From positions 248,001-312,000 of the forward strand of contig NZ_JAJMOY010000005.1 of NCBI RefSeq assembly GCF_020991415.1: a stretch of DNA of 64,000 nt, given 5' to 3'. Origin of the DNA: Flavobacterium sp. ENC (GTDB lineage: Bacteria; Bacteroidota; Bacteroidia; Flavobacteriales; Flavobacteriaceae). This document shows, piece by piece, positions 18,845-28,225 of the stretch. Position 1 is the first letter of the stretch. Each line of letters opens with the position of its first letter. Both the position numbers and the translations under genes were made by a program. The notes below the pieces were generated by a model. That model was not told the origin of the DNA. It searched no databases and saw only the letters and a program-made list of their open reading frames with translations.

Positions 18845-20119
18845 TTATTTTTCGATACTATTTTTCCATTGAAATTGCGGTTTAATATAACCCGGTTCCC
18901 TGCCCATGTAGGTTCCTAATTCCCTTCCGGAATCCACAACTGTAAAAGAAATGATATCACTTTCGGTAAAAAGTAATTGTCTTGAATCTTCAATGATAAA
19001 GAGCGATAAAAAATATTGTCCGGATTGAAAAAAAGAGGCCGGAAAATCACAGCTGATATTGTTTAGTCCGGTTTCCAGAGAAAATGATCCGGCATTCGAA
19101 AAGGAAAACATCGCCTCACCCATTTCATTATATAAATGATAGGTGATATGATAGCGTTCTGCATCTTTAACTTTTAAGTCTAATTTCGTCGTAAGGGTGA
19201 TGATTTCTTTTTCCTGCAGTAGTTCATGCGAAGTTCTCCCCGGATTATTTAATGAAATTTCATTTAGTTTAAAGATGGGAAAATCATGCTCTTTTCCAAA
19301 CGTTTTTAAATTCATTGCTTCAGGATCACCTCCAAGATAATAACTTACGGCATTTTCTATATCACCTTCAAAAACCACCTTTCCGTGCTCTAAAATAATT
19401 CCTTTATTACACAAGCTCTTTACCGCTGCCATATTATGACTCACAAACAAAACGGTGCGTCCCTGTCCTTTCGAGATATCCTGCATTTTTCCGATCGCTT
19501 TCTTTTGGAATTCAGCATCACCAACAGCCAAAACCTCATCAATTACTAAAATTTCGGGTTCTAAAAAAGCTGCAACTGCAAAGGCCAGCCGAACCGTCAT
19601 TCCGGAACTGTATCTTTTTACAGGCGTGTCTATATAACGTTCGCAACCGGAGAATTCTATAATTTCATCCAGTTTTGAAGCAATTTCCTTTTTGGTCATC
19701 CCTAAGATGGCGCCGTTTAGAAAAATATTTTCACGACCGGTCATTTCGCCATGAAAACCCGTACCCACTTCGAGAAGTGAAGCAATACGTCCACGTGATT
19801 TTATACTCCCGGTGGTTGGAGCGGTTACCTTTGATAATATTTTCAGAAGTGTCGATTTTCCTGCTCCATTTTTACCAATAATGCCTAATACCTGTCCACG
19901 CTCCACCTCAAAATTTATGTCCTGTAATGCCCAGACATATTCGGAAACTGCTTTGGTAGAACGGTCATTAGTATCCCCAATTTTAAGATAAGGATCTTCT
20001 TTTCCGCGTACCTGATGCCACCACCTGTTTAAATCGTGGCTTAAAGTTCCTGTTCCAACCTGACCTAACCGATATTGTTTAGAAATATTTTCGGCCTTTA
20101 ATATGATATCTTTTTCCAA
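18845..20119 (-). CDS. wzt: Polysaccharide ABC transporter ATP-binding protein (Wzt type)
   Basis: ATPase of an O-antigen/teichoic-type exporter. It has Walker A GKNGAGKST (residues 82-90), the SSGM signature (171-174), Walker B LVIDEVLAVGD (191-201) and the switch SHN. At 424 residues it carries an extra C-terminal domain (about 250-424) rich in beta-strands. In Wzt proteins of this length that domain binds the glycan's capped end and selects the finished polymer. It pairs with the permease at 20158-21024. The C-terminal domain suggests export gated by a terminal modification, but no dedicated terminator kinase or methyltransferase is recognisable nearby. Confidence 0.92.
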   Translation of the reverse strand: MEKDIILKAENISKQYRLGQVGTGTLSHDLNRWWHQVRGKEDPYLKIGDTNDRSTKAVSEYVWALQDINFEVERGQVLGIIGKNGAGKSTLLKILSKVTAPTTGSIKSRGRIASLLEVGTGFHGEMTGRENIFLNGAILGMTKKEIASKLDEIIEFSGCERYIDTPVKRYSSGMTVRLAFAVAAFLEPEILVIDEVLAVGDAEFQKKAIGKMQDISKGQGRTVLFVSHNMAAVKSLCNKGIILEHGKVVFEGDIENAVSYYLGGDPEAMNLKTFGKEHDFPIFKLNEISLNNPGRTSHELLQEKEIITLTTKLDLKVKDAERYHITYHLYNEMGEAMFSFSNAGSFSLETGLNNISCDFPASFFQSGQYFLSLFIIEDSRQLLFTESDIISFTVVDSGRELGTYMGREPGYIKPQFQWKNSIEK

Positions 20120-20157
20120 TTGAAAAATTATAAGTTTTGTATTTTTAAAAAAATGAA

Positions 20158-21024
20158 TTAAACAGTGTCAATAAAGCTTTTTTCCGTTTTATTGAAAACT
20201 AAAAGACCAAGAAAAAATACTACTATGGTGATAATCGTAGTGTAACACAGTCCTAAAATTGATATTTCGCCCACATTTAAAAGCATATATCTGGAGGTTT
20301 CTATAATATAGGCCAGGGGGTTATACTCTACAATCCAGCCATAACCCGGCAGTTTTTGTTTAATTAATTCCATTGGATACATTACTGCTGATAAATACAT
20401 AAGCAACTGTATTCCGAAACCAATCAGGTAGCTAAAATCACGGTATTTTGTAACCAGTGAAGAAATAAACATTCCCAGTCCCAAGCCCAGAATTCCCATC
20501 ACCAAAATAAGAAGAGGAAAAAGCAGTACTGAACCATTTAAACTCAGGTCTTTCCCCTGAATATAGTAGTAACAATAAAAGGCTATGAAAATAAAAAACT
20601 GTATCCCGAATTTAATCAGATTAGAAATGACAACTGAAAGAGGCGTTATAATTCTGGGAAAATAGACTTTACCAAATATCCCGGCATTGGCTTTGAAGGT
20701 ATCAGAAGTACCGTTCAGACAAGCTGTAAAATAATTCCAAACCGTTATACCTGCCAGATTGAACAGGAACGGAGGTACATTGCCGGTATTGATTCCGGCA
20801 ACATTATTAAATATTATGGTAAAGGTTATTGCTGTAAACAAAGGCTGAATAAGATACCATAAGGGCCCTAATACGGTTTGTTTATAAACTGTAATAACAT
20901 CCCGTTTTACAAAAAGAAATAGTAAATCCCGATATTGCCAGACTTCTTTAAGATTTAGGGAGAAGAATTTGTTTTTGGGTGTTATTTCAAACAGCCAGTC
21001 ATTTGTAGTATTTGTATTGTTCAT
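20158..21024 (-). CDS. wzm: Polysaccharide ABC transporter permease (Wzm type)
   Basis: A 288-residue inner-membrane permease with six hydrophobic segments and the ABC-2 family signature region LGPLWYLIQPLFTAITFTIIF (conserved QP). It moves lipid-linked polysaccharide across the inner membrane with the ATPase encoded just downstream (38-bp gap). It starts a transcription unit, since a good terminator lies between it and the CapD-like gene upstream. Confidence 0.93.
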   Translation of the reverse strand: MNNTNTTNDWLFEITPKNKFFSLNLKEVWQYRDLLFLFVKRDVITVYKQTVLGPLWYLIQPLFTAITFTIIFNNVAGINTGNVPPFLFNLAGITVWNYFTACLNGTSDTFKANAGIFGKVYFPRIITPLSVVISNLIKFGIQFFIFIAFYCYYYIQGKDLSLNGSVLLFPLLILVMGILGLGLGMFISSLVTKYRDFSYLIGFGIQLLMYLSAVMYPMELIKQKLPGYGWIVEYNPLAYIIETSRYMLLNVGEISILGLCYTTIITIVVFFLGLLVFNKTEKSFIDTV

Positions 21025-21100
21025 TTTCAGTGGTATTACAATTAAATTGCAATATTATTATTTAAGATAGAGAGGGGGCTTCCTTACTATACGTGCAATT

Positions 21101-21122
21101 AACAAGATTTTTAGTCTTGTAA
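21101..21122 (-). other. Second stem-loop between capD-like gene and wzm
   Basis: ACAAGA and TCTTGT form a 6-bp stem around a 7-base loop, about 6 bases past the T tract of the main terminator. It could back up termination or lie in the wzm leader. It has no clear T tract of its own. Confidence 0.4.
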
Positions 21123-21127
21123 AAATT

Positions 21128-21168
21128 ATTTAAAAAGCAAAAAGGCGTTTTTAAAAAACACCCTTTTA
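21128..21168 (-). terminator. Rho-independent terminator after the CapD-like gene
   Basis: On the minus strand AAAAGGGTGTTTTT pairs with AAAAACGCCTTTT (one bulge and one G-T wobble) and is followed by TTTTTGCTTTTTA. It lies about 30 bases after the stop at 21201 and 104 bases before wzm, so it should end the upstream unit and isolate the ABC-transporter operon. Confidence 0.75.
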
Positions 21169-21200
21169 TATCTCTTTAAATTAAAGCTTAACAGTCAAAA

Positions 21201-23168
21201 TTAGTTATCCAAAACTTCAAAAGCCGAATTCATACTTTTGAATTCCGGAACAATTTTTTTCATCTTGGCTACAATATCATCATTGTCATAAAAATCTGCA
21301 ATTTCGATCAGTTCATCAATCTCAATATGGAGGTTTTCATATTCGTCTTGTATTTCCTGAGCGATCATGATTTTATTATGATAGGTAGGCAATGTTTTGG
21401 AAGTATCATTTAATAATTCTTCATATAATTTTTCTCCAGGTCGCAAGCCGACAATTTTTATTTTTATTTCCTTGTCAGGAATAAAACCTGCCAGTTTGAT
21501 CATCTTTTTGGCTAAGTCAATAATTTTAACCGGTTTTCCCATATCAAAGATGTAGATCTCTCCCCCGTTACCCATTGCACCGGCTTCTAATACTAACTGG
21601 CATGCTTCGGGAATCGTCATAAAATAACGAATAATATCCTGATGTGTTATGGTAACCGGTCCTCCGGCAGCAATTTGTTTGGTGAACAAAGGAACCACTG
21701 ATCCGTTTGAGCCTAAAACGTTACCGAAACGGGTGGTAATAAATTTCGTTACTACCTCAAAATTCTCCTGCTGGTTTTTTAAGAATAAAGACTGAACGTA
21801 TTTCTCTGCAATTCTTTTACTGGCCCCCATAACATTGCTGGGATTAACTGCTTTGTCAGTAGAAACCATCACAAATTTTCGGACATTGTATTTGCATGAT
21901 AAATCGGCTAGGTTTCTGGTACCTTTAATATTGGTCAGAATGGCTTGTGCCGGATTTTCTTCCATTAAAGGAACGTGTTTGTAGGCCGCCGCATGATAAA
22001 CAACATGAGGGTTGTATGTTTTGAAAACCTTTTCAAGTGCTTTTTTGCTTCTCACATCTGCAATTACCGCCACAATTTTAGTTTCAGAATCAACACTTAA
22101 AATTTCTAAGCATAAATTATGGAGTGGTGTTTCGGCATGATCTAAAATAATAATTCTCTTAGGGTTAAATCCCAGTACCTGTCTTACTATTTCACTTCCG
22201 ATTGATCCTGCTGCGCCTGTAATTAATACCGTTTTATCTTTTAATTGTTTTGAAATAGATTTACTATCCAGGACTATTGGCTTTCTTTCCAGTAAGTCTT
22301 CAATTTGTATATTTTTTACTTTTTGGGAAATCTCTTTTTGATTTTCCCAGTCGGAGATTAATGGTACTGTATAAACTCTGTAGTTAAACTCTAAGCATTG
22401 GTCAACAATAATTAATTGTTCCTCTTTAGACAAACTTTTATCGGCTATAATGACACCTTCTGCTGCTACAGATCGCATAAGGGCCGGTAATTTTTTTCTG
22501 AGAATCAAAATAGGAAGATCAAGCATTCGCTTAGAGGCATTCTGATTATTTTTATCTACAAAACCAACAATTTTAAATCTTGACGGAGTTTCAAATTTTA
22601 AAGCATTGGCTACTGAAATAGCATTGGCATCCGTCCCGTAGATAACGGTCCTGATTAGTTTAGAATTTGTTTTTTCAGAGAAATATAATTCGAAAGTTTG
22701 TTTTACAATAACGCGATATAAAAACAATCCGCAAAAAGACAGCACCAGATTAATAAAAAGGGCCGTATTTAAGAAGGCTTTGTGCCCGACATATAATTCA
22801 AAAACTAAATTTAAAAACAAGAAAAACACTAAAACGGACATCTGCGAAAACAGCAGTTTTATTGCATCAATATAAGAGGAATGCCTGATAATACCCGAAT
22901 AGGTTCTAAACAACCAAAAGAAAAACACATTTACAAAAATGAGGCTGCCTACGAAATAAAAATGATGTGAAGTTATGATATATCCTAATGCCGTACCTTC
23001 AAACAGCATATAGGTAAAAGTAAAAGAAAAAATCAGGACCATTACATCTATTCCAACAATAATCCACCTTGGCAAATAGCTAAGATTATTTATATTGGCT
23101 CTTAAATTTCTTGGCGAAAGAAAAGTATGCAGGAAATCCGTGACTTTGGTTTGTTTATCTGTATTCAA
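21201..23168 (-). CDS. Membrane-bound nucleotide-sugar 4,6-dehydratase (CapD/WbpM/PglF family)
   Basis: A 655-residue protein making UDP-2-acetamido-2,6-dideoxy-4-keto sugar from UDP-GlcNAc. About four membrane helices occupy residues 35-155. A first Rossmann-like domain starts at VIYGTDANAIS (about 175), and the catalytic NAD domain starts at VLITGAAGSIGSE (about 314-326). The STDKAVNPSNVMGASKR block carries the catalytic Asp-Lys pair of this family, with Met at the usual Tyr position as in WbpM-type enzymes. The start appears to be TTG at 23168; no ATG or GTG lies before the upstream in-frame stop. It is probably its own transcription unit. Confidence 0.88.
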   Translation of the reverse strand: MNTDKQTKVTDFLHTFLSPRNLRANINNLSYLPRWIIVGIDVMVLIFSFTFTYMLFEGTALGYIITSHHFYFVGSLIFVNVFFFWLFRTYSGIIRHSSYIDAIKLLFSQMSVLVFFLFLNLVFELYVGHKAFLNTALFINLVLSFCGLFLYRVIVKQTFELYFSEKTNSKLIRTVIYGTDANAISVANALKFETPSRFKIVGFVDKNNQNASKRMLDLPILILRKKLPALMRSVAAEGVIIADKSLSKEEQLIIVDQCLEFNYRVYTVPLISDWENQKEISQKVKNIQIEDLLERKPIVLDSKSISKQLKDKTVLITGAAGSIGSEIVRQVLGFNPKRIIILDHAETPLHNLCLEILSVDSETKIVAVIADVRSKKALEKVFKTYNPHVVYHAAAYKHVPLMEENPAQAILTNIKGTRNLADLSCKYNVRKFVMVSTDKAVNPSNVMGASKRIAEKYVQSLFLKNQQENFEVVTKFITTRFGNVLGSNGSVVPLFTKQIAAGGPVTITHQDIIRYFMTIPEACQLVLEAGAMGNGGEIYIFDMGKPVKIIDLAKKMIKLAGFIPDKEIKIKIVGLRPGEKLYEELLNDTSKTLPTYHNKIMIAQEIQDEYENLHIEIDELIEIADFYDNDDIVAKMKKIVPEFKSMNSAFEVLDN

Positions 23169-23205
23169 TTTGGTTTTGCTTTGATAATCTTAATTGTAAT
23201 TACTA

Positions 23206-23213
23206 CAAAAATA
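23206..23213 (-). promoter_or_regulatory. Possible -7 box upstream of the CapD-like gene
   Basis: TATTTTTG fits the Bacteroidota TAnnTTTG element and would give a leader of about 30 bases. No TTG -33 element is visible at the usual spacing, so this is weak. The 188-bp gap around it contains no gene. Confidence 0.3.
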
Positions 23214-23356
23214 CAAATTAAAGATATTAAAAATTTCTTTTCATTTAAAAATAACATGTGTAGTTCTTATCATATGTTATAAAAAACTGACTTAAACTGT
23301 GTTTTTATAAATAAAAGTGAATACTATTTATAGATATCAAACAAATTCAATCTATT

Positions 23357-24499
23357 CTACTCGAAAATCTGAAATACTTGATTTATGACCTCTTTAATTC
23401 TTGCTTTTTCCGGACTACTTAAGCTGGTCCCTGATGGCAGACACAAACCCTTTTTAAATAAATTTTCAGAAACAGTACTTCCGTAGTACGGATATTCAGA
23501 AAACAGGGGCTGTAAATGCATGGGTTTCCACAATGGCCTGGATTCTATGTTCTTTTCTTCAAAAGCCTGCAATAAAATCGTTCTGTTAACGTTGGAATTC
23601 GGTTCTACTAAAATAGTGGTCAGCCAATAGTTTGAATCATAGTCGGTATTTAAATTTTCGAAAACAGTTATTCCCTTTATATCTTTAAATACGTTAACGT
23701 AAAAATCGTGAATTTGTTTTTTAACTTTTAAATTAGCATTCAAAATTTTCATTTGTCCTCTTCCGATTCCGGCACAAACATTACTCATTCGATAGTTATA
23801 TCCAATTTCACTGTGTTGGTAATGAATCGCTTCATCTCTCGACTGGGTCGCGTAAAAAATTGCTTTTTCTTTGAGATTTTTAGCGTGAGTAATAAGGGCA
23901 CCCCCACTGGAGGTTGTAATAATTTTATTCCCATTAAAGGAGAAAATTCCAAAGGTTCCAAAAGTACCGCATTTTTTACCTTTGTAATAACTCCCCAAGG
24001 CTTCGGCACTGTCCTCAATAACCGGGATTTCATATTTATCTGCAATAGCATGAACCTCATCAACCTTATATGGCATTCCATATAAATGTACTGCTATAAT
24101 TGCTTTTGGTTTTTTGCCTTTAGCTATTCTGTCTTTAATTGCAATTTCGAGGCTTAGCGGACAAATATTCCAGGTTTCCGCTTCACTGTCTACAAAAACA
24201 GGGGTTGCTTTCTGATATAAAATAGGATTAGCGGATGCAGAAAATGTCATGCTTTGACAAATTACCTCATCTTCTGCTTTAACACCGAGTAAGATCAATG
24301 CTAAATGAATGGCAGACGTTCCTGAATTTAAAGCCGCTACCGAAACATCATCCTGTAGAAATTCCTGCAAATCATTTTCAAAATCATTCACATTTGGACC
24401 ACCGGAGGTAATCCAATTATCATCTAAAGCTTTCTGAATATACTTTTGTTCTTCGCCGCTTAATTGTGGCAATGACAAAAAAATTCTTTTATCAGTCAT
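23357..24499 (-). CDS. PLP-dependent sugar aminotransferase (PglE/EpsN-like, DegT family)
   Basis: Transfers an amino group from glutamate to C4 of a 4-keto-6-deoxy nucleotide sugar. Visible are LNSGTSAIHLAL, VIEDSAEALGSYYKGKKCG and the PLP-lysine segment FGIFSFNGNKIITTSSGGALI. The IFLSLPQLSGEEQKYI opening and DSEAETWN are of the EpsN/PglE type. I place the start at the ATG at 24499 (380 residues), preceded by TTGGAAAA and overlapping the cupin gene by eight bases. It most likely acts on the product of the CapD-like dehydratase encoded next, giving UDP-4-amino-4,6-dideoxy-GlcNAc. Confidence 0.87.
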   Translation of the reverse strand: MTDKRIFLSLPQLSGEEQKYIQKALDDNWITSGGPNVNDFENDLQEFLQDDVSVAALNSGTSAIHLALILLGVKAEDEVICQSMTFSASANPILYQKATPVFVDSEAETWNICPLSLEIAIKDRIAKGKKPKAIIAVHLYGMPYKVDEVHAIADKYEIPVIEDSAEALGSYYKGKKCGTFGTFGIFSFNGNKIITTSSGGALITHAKNLKEKAIFYATQSRDEAIHYQHSEIGYNYRMSNVCAGIGRGQMKILNANLKVKKQIHDFYVNVFKDIKGITVFENLNTDYDSNYWLTTILVEPNSNVNRTILLQAFEEKNIESRPLWKPMHLQPLFSEYPYYGSTVSENLFKKGLCLPSGTSLSSPEKARIKEVINQVFQIFE

Positions 24500-24917
24500 T
24501 AATTTTCCAATAATTTGAATCATATCTAACATCATCTTCACTCACATCTGATAAAGGTAAAGTTGAAAATGAGATTAATTTCGAGTCGCTTTCCAAAGAC
24601 TCTATAGCATTCGCATATCCTGCGGGAATATGAATAATTTTACTGTCTGAAGCACTTGCAAATACCGTTTCAATAACCAAATCCTTTGAGGGTTGTTCCC
24701 AATTATCAATTTTCACAAAATGGATTTTAAAAGATCCGCTGAGACAATAGAAATTTTTAGCATCCAGTTTATGTCCCTGCCATGCCCTGACCGGATTTGC
24801 ATCAGAATTACTTATGATATAAAACCTTTCAATGTCTCTGAAACTAAAATCATTTACATACGAAATAGTTCCTCGATGGTCTGAAAAATTCCCTCCCTGA
24901 ATTATTTTAGGTTCCAT
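24492..24917 (-). CDS. Cupin-type sugar epimerase/isomerase-like protein (WxcM/FdtA-related)
   Basis: A 141-residue single cupin related to RmlC and FdtA. SDHRGTISYVND, PVRAWQGHKLDAKNFYCLSG and IIHIPAGYANAIESLE follow the RmlC-like order. Only one His of the HxH pair used by FdtA-type ketoisomerases is visible (WQGH), so it may not be a ketoisomerase. It overlaps the aminotransferase gene by eight bases and the upstream transferase by one, so it probably works on the same amino sugar. The exact reaction is unknown. Confidence 0.65.
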   Translation of the reverse strand: MEPKIIQGGNFSDHRGTISYVNDFSFRDIERFYIISNSDANPVRAWQGHKLDAKNFYCLSGSFKIHFVKIDNWEQPSKDLVIETVFASASDSKIIHIPAGYANAIESLESDSKLISFSTLPLSDVSEDDVRYDSNYWKIND

Positions 24918-25879
24918 TAGCTAATTTTTAAACTTGCTTTACGAATCAGGTAAAATTTCAATGAATATACTAAAATGAGTGGTACGATAATTACAACAAA
25001 AAGTGTAACTGTTTCCAGTTTATCGTAGAAGAATATAACTATGCCCGAAATAATGCTTTGTGTTATGGCATAAATTAAAGATACAATACGATGCTGGATT
25101 TTATATTCGTTGCTTAATATCTGGTAGAAATGAAGCCTGTGTGCTTCAAAAATATTTTGTTTCAGGTACAATCTATGTAAAATTGTACAAATCGCATCCA
25201 CTCCATAAACTGCTAAAAACAAAAGCCATATAATTGAATTCGTAATTAATATCAATTTCAGGATGAGGAAAATAACCCAGAAAGCTATGGCAATACTCCC
25301 AACATCACCGGCAAAACATTTCGCTCTTTTTCTATAATTAAAAAACAAGAAAACAAGACTAGCCAGCATAGCATAAATTATGAAACTTGCATCGGTAAAA
25401 AGCTGGATATTTTTATTTACATACCATAGAGATCCCATAACCACTAAGGTATACAAACCGGTTATGCCATTGATACCATCCATGAAATTATATGCATTGA
25501 TAATTCCGATAGCAAAAATATAGGCCAAAACAATGGCGATCGGATGTAAATTAACAAACACCCCTAAATCATAAAAAATCAAACTAATAGCCAGAAAGTG
25601 AACCGATATTCTGATTTTAGTGGACAAACTTTGAATATCATCCCAAAAGCTTACCAGAGTTACCAGCGTAATTCCTGTAAAGAAAAAATAATTGTAAGGT
25701 ATATTTTGAGCAAAATAAAGCAACGCCGCAAACCAAAAAATGATGCCTCCGCCTCTTAATGTAATTTCGGTATGAGAACTTCTTAAGTTTGGTTTATCAA
25801 TAATATTAAAGCGATCGGCCACTTTAAAATATACCAACTCAATTATAAATAAGATAAGAAATATTATGGTGTAAATCAT
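24917..25879 (-). CDS. Undecaprenyl-phosphate sugar-1-phosphate transferase (WecA/WbpL family)
   Basis: A 320-residue polytopic membrane enzyme of the MraY/WecA superfamily. It starts glycan assembly by moving a HexNAc-1-phosphate from UDP to undecaprenyl phosphate. Diagnostic motifs are DKPNLRSSHTEITLRGGGI, a cytoplasmic FWDDIQSLS, NAYNFMDGINGITGLY and FAGDVGSIAIAF. It has the WbpL-like length and neighbours (a CapD/WbpM-like dehydratase and a WbpV-like reductase), which fits QuiNAc or FucNAc-type starters. It precedes the cupin and aminotransferase genes. Confidence 0.88.
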   Translation of the reverse strand: MIYTIIFLILFIIELVYFKVADRFNIIDKPNLRSSHTEITLRGGGIIFWFAALLYFAQNIPYNYFFFTGITLVTLVSFWDDIQSLSTKIRISVHFLAISLIFYDLGVFVNLHPIAIVLAYIFAIGIINAYNFMDGINGITGLYTLVVMGSLWYVNKNIQLFTDASFIIYAMLASLVFLFFNYRKRAKCFAGDVGSIAIAFWVIFLILKLILITNSIIWLLFLAVYGVDAICTILHRLYLKQNIFEAHRLHFYQILSNEYKIQHRIVSLIYAITQSIISGIVIFFYDKLETVTLFVVIIVPLILVYSLKFYLIRKASLKIS

Positions 25880-25918
25880 AAGCTAAATAAGAACTTCAAA
25901 AAGAATGAATTCCGCGGA

Positions 25919-26788
25919 TTAAATTTTAAATTTTAAAATATTCAAAAGGTATTCACCGTACCCGGATTTCTTTAAAGGTTCTGCCAAATTTCTTAACTGC
26001 TCAGCAGTAATAAACCCCTGTCTCCAGGCAATTTCTTCTATACAGCCTACTTTTAGTCCCTGACGTTCTTCTAAAACCTGAACAAATTGCCCGGCCTGCA
26101 TCAAGCTGTTAAAAGTTCCGGTATCCAGCCAGGCGGTACCTCTGCTTAGTATTCCAACTTTTAATTTTCCCTGTTCCAGATATACTTTATTTACATCGGT
26201 AATTTCATATTCACCTCTAGCGCTTGGCTTTATATTTTTTGCAATTTCAACGACAGAGTTGTCATAAAAATACAATCCCGGAACAGCAAAGTTCGATTTA
26301 GGAGCTAATGGCTTTTCTTCAATAGAAATTGCTTTTTTATCATCATCAAACTCAACAACTCCGTAACGTTCAGGATCTGAGACATGATATGCAAAAACAA
26401 CTCCTCCTTCCGGATTGGCATTTTCTTTCAATAATTGCTGCATATGAGTTCCGAAAAAGATATTATCTCCTAAAACTAATGCTACTTTATCGTTACCAAT
26501 AAATTCTTCACCAATTACAAAGGCCTGCGCTAATCCATTTGGATCGGGTTGTTCGGCGTAGCTAAATTTGCATCCAATTGCTGTACCATCTCCTAATAGT
26601 TTCTTAAAATGAGGTAAATCATGCGGTGTAGATATAATTAATATTTCATTAATACCTGCCATCATTAAAGTGGAAAGCGGGTAATAAATCATTGGTTTAT
26701 CGTAAACTGGCATTAACTGTTTACTTACAGCTAATGTTAAAGGATGTAATCTTGTTCCTGAACCTCCTGCTAATATAATTCCTTTCAT
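25919..26788 (-). CDS. rfbA: Glucose-1-phosphate thymidylyltransferase
   Basis: Makes dTDP-glucose from dTTP and glucose-1-phosphate, the first step to dTDP-L-rhamnose. [18 protein letters not shown] is the standard start, so I use the ATG at 26788 (289 residues); the longer frame would need TTG. It shows [27 protein letters not shown] GDNIFFG, and [19 protein letters not shown]. It is clustered with rfbD and rfbC, while rfbB lies 25 kb away. Confidence 0.95.
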   Translation of the reverse strand: MKGIILAGGSGTRLHPLTLAVSKQLMPVYDKPMIYYPLSTLMMAGINEILIISTPHDLPHFKKLLGDGTAIGCKFSYAEQPDPNGLAQAFVIGEEFIGNDKVALVLGDNIFFGTHMQQLLKENANPEGGVVFAYHVSDPERYGVVEFDDDKKAISIEEKPLAPKSNFAVPGLYFYDNSVVEIAKNIKPSARGEYEITDVNKVYLEQGKLKVGILSRGTAWLDTGTFNSLMQAGQFVQVLEERQGLKVGCIEEIAWRQGFITAEQLRNLAEPLKKSGYGEYLLNILKFKI

Positions 26789-26820
26789 ATTTTTTTTATT
26801 AATCAAATGATATTTAAATT

Positions 26821-27669
26821 TTATAAACTCATCATTACTTTTAAACTCTCTTTATAATTTGGAACAGCGACTTGAAATTCTTTTTTAATTTTAGATTTAT
26901 CCAATAAAGAATACGCCGGTCTTTTTGCAGGAGTAGGATATGAAGAAGAAGGAATTCCGCTTACTTCACAAGTATAACCTCCAATTTCTTTTATAGCTAA
27001 TGCAAATTCGTACCAGCTAATTTCTCCTTCATTAGAAAAATTATAAATTCCGCCCGTCCAATTCGAATGTGTAATTATTGTTATAATAGCTTGTGCGAGA
27101 TCAGCAGCATAAGTAGGACTTCCTATCTGATCATTTACTACATTAAGCGTATCTCTTTCAATCATCAATCGCGACATGGTTTTTACAAAATTGTTTCCAA
27201 AACCTGAATACACCCATGATGTTCTAAGGATTATTGCCTCCGGATTTTTTTGCAGACACAAATGTTCCCCTGCCAGTTTAGTTGCTCCGTAAACATTTAT
27301 GGGATTTGTTGGTGCATTCTCTGTCAAAGCTGTAGATGATGTCCCATCAAACACATAATCAGTAGACACATGTATTAGCTTAGAATTGTTTTTTGAAGAC
27401 CAGTTTGCCAGAATACCAACCGCTAAATGATTGATTGTATCTGCAAGTTCCTCTTCAGATTCAGCTTTATCTACAGCTGTATAAGCACCACAATTAATAA
27501 TTATATTGGGATGAATTTGTTCTAACTGTTTTTCTAAAACCGGTAAATTATCTAAAGTTATTTCAGTTCTGTCAGCGAAAACCCATTCAAACTGAGCATG
27601 ATTTTCAGACAAAAATTTCAATTCTGACCCTAATTGCCCATTTGAGCCAGTGACAAGTATTTTTTCCAT
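26821..27669 (-). CDS. rfbD: dTDP-4-dehydrorhamnose reductase
   Basis: Performs the last, NAD(P)H-dependent step to dTDP-L-rhamnose. This is a 282-residue extended SDR with [14 protein letters not shown] at the N-terminus, [16 protein letters not shown] and the catalytic [21 protein letters not shown] near the C-terminus is typical for RmlD. It overlaps rfbC by one base (TAATG), showing coupling. Confidence 0.94.
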   Translation of the reverse strand: MEKILVTGSNGQLGSELKFLSENHAQFEWVFADRTEITLDNLPVLEKQLEQIHPNIIINCGAYTAVDKAESEEELADTINHLAVGILANWSSKNNSKLIHVSTDYVFDGTSSTALTENAPTNPINVYGATKLAGEHLCLQKNPEAIILRTSWVYSGFGNNFVKTMSRLMIERDTLNVVNDQIGSPTYAADLAQAIITIITHSNWTGGIYNFSNEGEISWYEFALAIKEIGGYTCEVSGIPSSSYPTPAKRPAYSLLDKSKIKKEFQVAVPNYKESLKVMMSL

Positions 27670-28217
27670 TAAAATAAGCTATTACAGTTCTCAATAAAAG
27701 GAAGTATCTGATCTTTTTCAGAAACAATGGCGTTCTCCAAATCCATTCCCCAATCAATATTTAGAGACGGATCATCAAATTTAATTCCACCCTCAGATGC
27801 TTTATTATAAAACTGATCGCATTTATACATTACAGAAGCCGTTTCGCTTATTACTGAAAAACCATGTGCAAAACCTTGTGGCACTAATAACTGTTTTTTA
27901 TTTTCTGCTGATAACAAAACACTAAACGCTTTACCATAAGTGGGTGAATCTTTTCTCAAATCTACAGCAACATCAATAATTTCTCCTTCTAAAACACGAA
28001 CTAATTTAGTCTGGGCAAAAGGAGGATTTTGATAATGAAGTCCGCGTAAAGTACCTTTCTTAGAAAAAGACTGATTATCCTGAACAAATTCAATTTCAAT
28101 CCCTAAATCTGAAAATTTAGTTTTACTGTAAGATTCAAAAAAATAACCTCTCTCATCTCCAAAAACGGTTGGTTCCACTACTACTAAATCTTTTATAAAT
28201 GTTTTTTCTATGTTCAT
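27669..28217 (-). CDS. rfbC: dTDP-4-dehydrorhamnose 3,5-epimerase
   Basis: A 182-residue cupin that inverts C3 and C5 of dTDP-4-keto-6-deoxyglucose. Hallmarks are DERGYFFESYS, FVQDNQSFSKKGTLRGLHYQ with the catalytic His, VDLRKDSPTYGK, VPQGFAHGFSV and YKCDQFYNKASEGGI. It is located between rfbD and a WbpV-like reductase gene. Confidence 0.94.
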   Translation of the reverse strand: MNIEKTFIKDLVVVEPTVFGDERGYFFESYSKTKFSDLGIEIEFVQDNQSFSKKGTLRGLHYQNPPFAQTKLVRVLEGEIIDVAVDLRKDSPTYGKAFSVLLSAENKKQLLVPQGFAHGFSVISETASVMYKCDQFYNKASEGGIKFDDPSLNIDWGMDLENAIVSEKDQILPFIENCNSLF

Positions 28218-28225
28218 ATTAAATA

